A stretch of 64,000 nt of DNA, taken from the NCBI GenBank assembly GCA_033961575.1, contig CM066730.1:119315523-119379522 (forward strand), in the 5' to 3' direction. The notes beneath the pieces are model-generated. The model did not search any database and had not been told where the DNA came from. It saw nothing but the letters and a program-made list of their open reading frames with translations. This stretch comes from Aselliscus stoliczkanus. Lineage: Eukaryota; Chordata; Mammalia; Chiroptera; Hipposideridae. Below are positions 59,710 through 64,000 of the stretch, piece by piece. A program made the translations under genes and the position numbers. The first letter of the stretch is position 1. Each line of letters begins with the position of its first letter.

Positions 59710-61036
59710 CTAGTGTGAAAAAAGAGCATGTACTGAGCAAGTTAAGTTGAATGGAGCCCTCAATATCACAAAGGAAACAGAATTTTAAAAATCTAACAAA
59801 ACTATCTTTATATTGCCTTTGAACAGTGATTTATCATGGGCAAGAACAATTTTATTAATTCTGGGTTAGCTTTGACTTAAAGAGTAGTAATTTATTTACT
59901 CTGACTTACTAGTTTTCATTTCAGGTTTTAAATTTGATAGAGGTATGATTATGCTTGTATGCGGAAAACAATAAACCCCAATACGCCCCAATCCCTAATT
60001 CTTAAGACCTCTGACTTTATTAAGAAAAACTTGAAATTCAATATTCCAAATTGTTCCATTATTTTCAAGTTATTATCTTCAATTTTTGCCTTTTAGATCT
60101 ATATGTGAGCTAAAGTGTTTAACCCTATGGATCATACCAGACAAAAAAAAAGTTTACATGTTTTTATCTGTTGCAAAATTGTATAGCATAAATATAATAC
60201 CTCAAATGGGAATGGATGACACTAGAAAAAAAAAAAATCAAAGCATAAACTCATACACTATTAGAGTAAATGATGCATAAACGTATTAAGACAGATTTTA
60301 CTTAGTGGTTCACTTTTCATATAACACTGAATCCCCACTGAATTTCTTTTATTTGTCTTTCATCATCTGTACAGTCAAAAAGCTTTCTTTAGTCCAAAGA
60401 ATCTTTATGTAACTAATTTTATCAAAAGAAAAAATAAACAGAATTGGAAGGCAAATTCATGCCTCTAGCAACTGAAATCCTTAGAAACATGGCTATGTCT
60501 ACCTTCTGTCACTTTCCATAAATATCTATATTTTCATAAATGAAAGACAGTGACTTATTTTAATCCTTTCAAACTGCCTGATAAAATACTATCAAAGTAA
60601 AACATATGGGAAGGAATGTGCTACTGTCACAATTCAGAAAGAGAGTTAGCTAGAGGGTGGGCTGTACAAAGGGAGCTAATGAAGCATTAGCTTAAAACTG
60701 AGTAGTTAAACCTGTCAGATGCTTTAAATTCAGAAGAATTTTTACTTAATATCTTTCTAAGGCCAAAAAGTTATTTACTTTTTCAATTTGTTTCAGGTCA
60801 ATCTTTTGTGTTAAAAAGAAAGTCCATAATTTAGAATCTGCCTCGCCAGAGTACAAATGCTCTGAACCTAGAAAATTACAAAAGACTTGATTGTAATTTG
60901 TGCACGGCATGCCCATTCTCTCACCAATAAAGCTTTCAGGGGCTATTTTAGTCTGTCAGGGAACCTCACTGACAGCTAACAGGCTTTAAAAAAATTATTC
61001 ACTTGAAAAACACTCAGGTCGCTTGCAATTACTTAC
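59710..61036 (-). other. ADGRL3: ADGRL3 intron before the loop-2 exon
   Basis: Intron of 1327 bases with GT-AG ends; AT-rich, no recognisable repeat. Confidence 0.8.
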
Positions 61037-61257
61037 GCTCTTTCTGTTCCATAGCTCTTATAGTCAATAGCAGCTGAAACTCCAACCACCGTGGCAGGAA
61101 ACAAGTAACCAGCAACATAGTAATATTTCTTTCTTGAATATTCACTTTCAAAAACTTCAACTAACATCAGATAGAGCTGCACACCTTCTAAGCACATCCA
61201 AGCAAAAGCAGCCAAAAAGAAAAAGTGTAGAAGTCCTGCAAATATTGAGCACGCAAT
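61037..61257 (-). CDS. ADGRL3: ADGRL3 exon: transmembrane helices 3 and 4
   Basis: This 221-nt exon starts in phase 0 ([18 protein letters not shown]) and ends with two bases of a split codon (GC, completed by T of the next exon to give Ala). It encodes TM3 through [17 protein letters not shown], the second intracellular loop [13 protein letters not shown]4 ([17 protein letters not shown]), and the start of extracellular loop 2 (DYKSYGTER). The acceptor is tttatag (AG at 61259-61258) and the donor is GC|gtaagt. The cysteine near the start (IAC) is at the position that normally pairs with the loop-2 cysteine in the next exon (CWLHV). The residue after that cysteine is Ser; I remember Pro in the human protein, which would be a small lineage difference. 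Confidence 0.96.
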
Positions 61258-62196
61258 CTATAAAGGAAAAGAATAAAAAAAAAAAAAACACAAAAGAAAA
61301 TGCATGAATATAAACAGCCCACTCCAAATCATAAAATAGCCCCTGACAGTGTTCACTACTGTCATTAAAATACATCAATCATTTATAGTAAAGTACTGCT
61401 TCTTTAAAATTCATCTTTCATAAATGGAAACGAATTATAAACAGTGCCAAATTTGAAGAGTTTAATGCTCAGAGTATATTGCCAGGTGTGCCAGAAATTT
61501 CATCACTAAAAGACATTACTGTTTTCAGTGAAACTTTGTGCAAATAAGAAAACCTATCTTAATTTCTCTTTTAGAATTATCCACTATGAAATCTGAATAT
61601 TCTACTTGGAGATGATCTGTTTAAATCTTTAGAACAGTTGTTTCCAAACATATTATTTCATTTTTTTCTGCAGCAGAATGTTTTAAATTTGCTTTAATGA
61701 CAAATACCCCAGGCTCTAATTACCTAACATGATTTTCTTGTCACATGTGGAGCATTCTTAAATTCACCTCAGCGCAGATGAACATACGGTGAACAATTAA
61801 CTAATTATTAAATTCTGTTTCTAAAATTGAGACCTCATGATGAATAAACTCAGAATATGAAGAAATGGTCACTGGTCTGAATGACTATGTGAGTGAAATG
61901 AAAATTGTAAAAACAGGATCTTTTCATTTCAGTATCCCTAGCATTCTTCTATTCAAATAGGTGTCTTAATAACAACCCAGAAAAATACAACTGTACCTTA
62001 ATTCAAGAAATGAATTAACTCATAATAATTTTACTTAATGATTGGGCTGTCTTTTATTACAAATTATCCTTCAATAATTGCCATGTCAATAATGTTAAGT
62101 TACAAGGTCAAGTATGAATATCAGCATATGAGTGGATTCACACTTGTAACAATAATTTTCACAGATCCAAGGTCAATAAACTAAAGGGGGACTTAC
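61258..62196 (-). other. ADGRL3: ADGRL3 intron between TM2 and TM3
   Basis: Intron of 939 bases with GT-AG ends. An A-rich run at about 61274-61291 lies close to the acceptor, so it reads as T in the transcript and contributes to the polypyrimidine region. Nothing else is seen. Confidence 0.8.
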
Positions 62197-62406
62197 CATG
62201 TATTTTGTCTTATCAATGCCTATGAGAAAAATAAATTCAGCAATGAAAAGGTTGATACAAAGGTTCTTGTGAATAGTATTACGGTCACTCTGTAGGCCAC
62301 GGAAAAAGCAGAAGGTGAAGATGCAGATAGCCAGGCAAACAAGGGAAATGACAATTCCCACCCAGGTGATGACTGTAAGTAGTAATTCGTGAACGCCATC
62401 TTTGTA
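62197..62406 (-). CDS. ADGRL3: ADGRL3 exon: transmembrane helices 1 and 2
   Basis: This 210-nt exon (70 codons, phase 0 at both ends) begins [17 protein letters not shown] and ends [10 protein letters not shown]. Residues about 8-34 form a long hydrophobic run (TM1, ending IFTFCFF). The conserved latrophilin loop [18 protein letters not shown] follows, then TM2 ([11 protein letters not shown]). The acceptor is ttttcag before TACAAAG and the donor is CATG|gtaagt. It joins in frame to the GPS exon above and to the TM3-TM4 exon below. The [14 protein letters not shown] loop is nearly invariant in latrophilins and is the best anchor for the family call. Confidence 0.97.
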
Positions 62407-63354
62407 CTGAAAATAAAAACATACAAGGAACATTAATATTCCTGCATTACATACATATACCTAAAGGTAAGATAGGTTTCACATGTGATAGCTCATCTTT
62501 TAATAGTAAACTCTGAGTATTTATGTGTTCAAACAGGGCTCAATACTAAACAGGTGTTTTGACTATGTAAGAGTTCAATATTATCTTATCAAGTTATACA
62601 CCCAAAGAATGACCTATGAAAAGTGGAAGCTTTTACCTGGACAATAATGTAAGCCCAATTATTTCAAAATAATAATTGAAATAATTACTTACATCAACAT
62701 AGAAAATATATAATAGGATAAAGAATACTTAGTTATGATTAAAAATAATTGGAATTCTGATGACAGTTCAGGCTAACACATGTATGTCAAATTTTAAATT
62801 TCTCTTTGGGTTTTTATAGTATATTTATATGAGTCAAGTACATAACAGATCTGAGGGTTTTCATGCTTTATTTCTTAAACTATTTTTATCTTCTGGTTAT
62901 CACTTGTTTAATCACAGAAAGGAATGCTAAGAAGCATCCAGGAAGTTATTCTGACATTTCAAAATCTGCAGTTTTGCAAAATGGTGAGGAAACAAAATAA
63001 CAGTTGTTATAACATTCAAACATGCAATGTGGGGAGGGCAGGTTAAACAATAGAGCCCTTTCTCTTTGGCACGACCTATTGTATTGCTGTTTGATCCCTG
63101 ACCGATTCTGCCAAAGACCTGGCCAAGGGAGAAAAACTCAAAACAAATCTGTGAAGCACGTGGTTTTCAGAAGCAACAATAAATATAGTGCCTTGGCTTC
63201 CTAAAATATATGGACAGTGCAGAGACAATTAGAAATCCACATTACTTTGTTTGCTTTTTAGTTACGATAAGCACCCAAAGAAGGGTCTATTACACAAGCT
63301 GTTTTGATTCTCTGAGGTTTTTCTCTGCTACTAATTAGAAGTGCAAATACTTAC
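62407..63354 (-). other. ADGRL3: ADGRL3 intron between the GPS exon and TM1 exon
   Basis: Intron of 948 bases with GT-AG ends; no recognisable repeat or structure. Confidence 0.8.
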
Positions 63355-63528
63355 TGCAATTTCCCTGTGGGCCATGAGAATTGCAAAATTTGTTAGGTGG
63401 CTGCACGCACACGTTGTACGAGTTTTATTAGTGTCAACCAGCTTGCAGCCCTGGGTAGACCAATATCCCATCATAGTTCTCTCTGAGTAGTTCCAGAAGG
63501 AGCAGTTTGCATTGAAATAATTGTCAGG
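63355..63528 (-). CDS. ADGRL3: ADGRL3 exon: end of GAIN domain, GPS cleavage site, tethered agonist
   Basis: This 174-nt exon (58 codons, phase 0 at both ends) starts [17 protein letters not shown] and ends [13 protein letters not shown]. It carries the GPCR proteolysis site: paired cysteines and tryptophans in the NCSFWNYS and GYWSTQGC stretches, then CACSHLTNF. In this family autoproteolysis occurs between His-Leu and Thr, and the new N terminus beginning TNFAILM acts as the tethered (Stachel) agonist of the seven-helix bundle. The acceptor reads tttcccag on the minus strand (AG at 63530-63529) and the donor is gtaag (63354-63350). It is the first exon of the window in transcription order; the rest of the GAIN domain is upstream, beyond 64000. 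A long inverted repeat lies about 35 bases upstream of its acceptor. Confidence 0.96.
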
Positions 63529-63561
63529 CTGGGAAATAAAATGACAAGATAAAATTAGGAT

Positions 63562-63790
63562 TTTACACTCTAAGATGGCAATAGCAATTGTTTAATATGT
63601 GGAAAAGGTAATTTAGATTAAACTTTGCATGTTTCGGACTATAAAGTTTTTCATCAGCAAAATTGTAGACTATGTTATACAAAGCAGATATCTAACTTAA
63701 AGGGGCTTTATAGTCCGAAACACTCTAAAGTATACTCTAAATTACCAAAGACACATTTTACACAATTACAATTTCCATCTTATGATTTTA
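63562..63790. repeat. Long imperfect inverted repeat, probably an old MITE
   Basis: The arms are 63562-63646 and 63706-63790, 85 bases each, separated by 59 bases. The innermost 17 bases (TGTTTCGGACTATAAAG and its complement) match perfectly. Further out, TAAGATGG, CAATTGT-like, ATGTG and GGTAATTTAGA blocks pair with one single-base indel, for roughly 80% pairing over about 75 aligned positions. The size and palindromic layout are typical of an old non-autonomous DNA transposon, but I do not recognise the family and no clean target duplication is visible. It lies in the ADGRL3 intron about 35 bases upstream of the GPS exon. Confidence 0.85.
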
Positions 63791-64000
63791 CATACTGATG
63801 GTACACTGGAATCATTTCTTTGTCTTTTCCGACCAAATTAGAGCCATGAATTTTGTTCTGAGAATATTCTATAAGGACCAAGTGTTTTAAAATCCATTTT
63901 TCATTTTGGGATCATTTTTGTTCCAACTGACACGTTAGCAACGTCAAGGTTCTTAAAAGAGTGAATCAACCACAACAGATACAAGAAGAGAAAAGCTACA

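Larger units (their letters stand above)
40343..63528 (-). other. ADGRL3: ADGRL3 gene body, 3' half (coding span)
   Basis: Span of twelve coding exons on the minus strand, running from the GPS exon at the high-coordinate end to the stop codon at 40343. The joined exons encode the membrane-proximal GAIN/GPS part, seven transmembrane helices and the cytoplasmic tail of a latrophilin. Paralogue choice rests on segments I recognise as latrophilin-3 rather than -1 or -2: [19 protein letters not shown], the tail peptide [17 protein letters not shown] and the end MQLVTSL. Latrophilin-3 is a synaptic adhesion receptor that binds FLRT and teneurin ligands across the synapse and signals through G proteins; this is family knowledge. 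The gene is partial: its start, signal peptide and the lectin, olfactomedin, hormone-receptor and most GAIN exons lie beyond base 64000. All intron ends seen are GT-AG and all exon phases are compatible. Confidence 0.97.

Overview
The window is mammalian nuclear DNA. It carries split exons with GT-AG introns, MIR, MLT1 and L1 remnants, and tRNA-derived SINEs. The lineage-specific SINEs have a tRNA-like head beginning GGGCCGGCC, a long body, and a tail ending in CCAATAAAATCTT. They resemble the VES-type SINEs of bats, so a bat, perhaps on the rhinolophoid side, is my best guess. That rests on remembered consensus sequences. The coding exons alone prove only a placental-type mammal.

The one gene I can support is on the minus strand, from 63528 down to 40343. 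It is the 3' half of ADGRL3 (latrophilin-3, LPHN3), an adhesion G protein-coupled receptor. Twelve coding exons are resolved to splice-site level, and every reading-frame phase joins correctly. In transcription order they encode the GAIN/GPS autoproteolysis segment with the tethered agonist, seven transmembrane helices, a third intracellular loop with two small cassette exons (45 and 27 nt), and the cytoplasmic tail ending in the PDZ ligand LVTSL. The N-terminal lectin, olfactomedin and hormone-binding parts lie beyond 64000.

Positions 1-36000 are the gene-poor 3' flank of ADGRL3, built from old repeats (MIR, MLT1, L1 3' ends) and younger insertions. Two elements near 19.1-22.2 kb and 29.0-33.7 kb are L1 derivatives with an ORF1 region and the start and end of ORF2. 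The rest of the endonuclease and the whole reverse transcriptase are missing, with the same deletion junction in both. They look like two members of one non-autonomous 'half-LINE' (HAL1-like) family. The second is nested with two SINEs and a solo class II retroviral LTR that has an exact 6-bp target duplication. Two small DNA transposons, one hAT-like and one mariner-like, can be delimited by their ends and target sites.

From about 36 to 40.3 kb I see no clear retrotransposon, as expected for the 3' UTR and near flank of ADGRL3. The introns (41-64 kb) are AT-rich and mostly free of young repeats. Exceptions are a SINE pair near 55 kb, a 34-base T tract abutting the splice acceptor of one tail exon, and a long imperfect inverted repeat just upstream of the GPS exon.

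No CRISPR array, operon, phage or bacterial-type system is present. Most other open frames are chance frames in repeats or antisense to ADGRL3.
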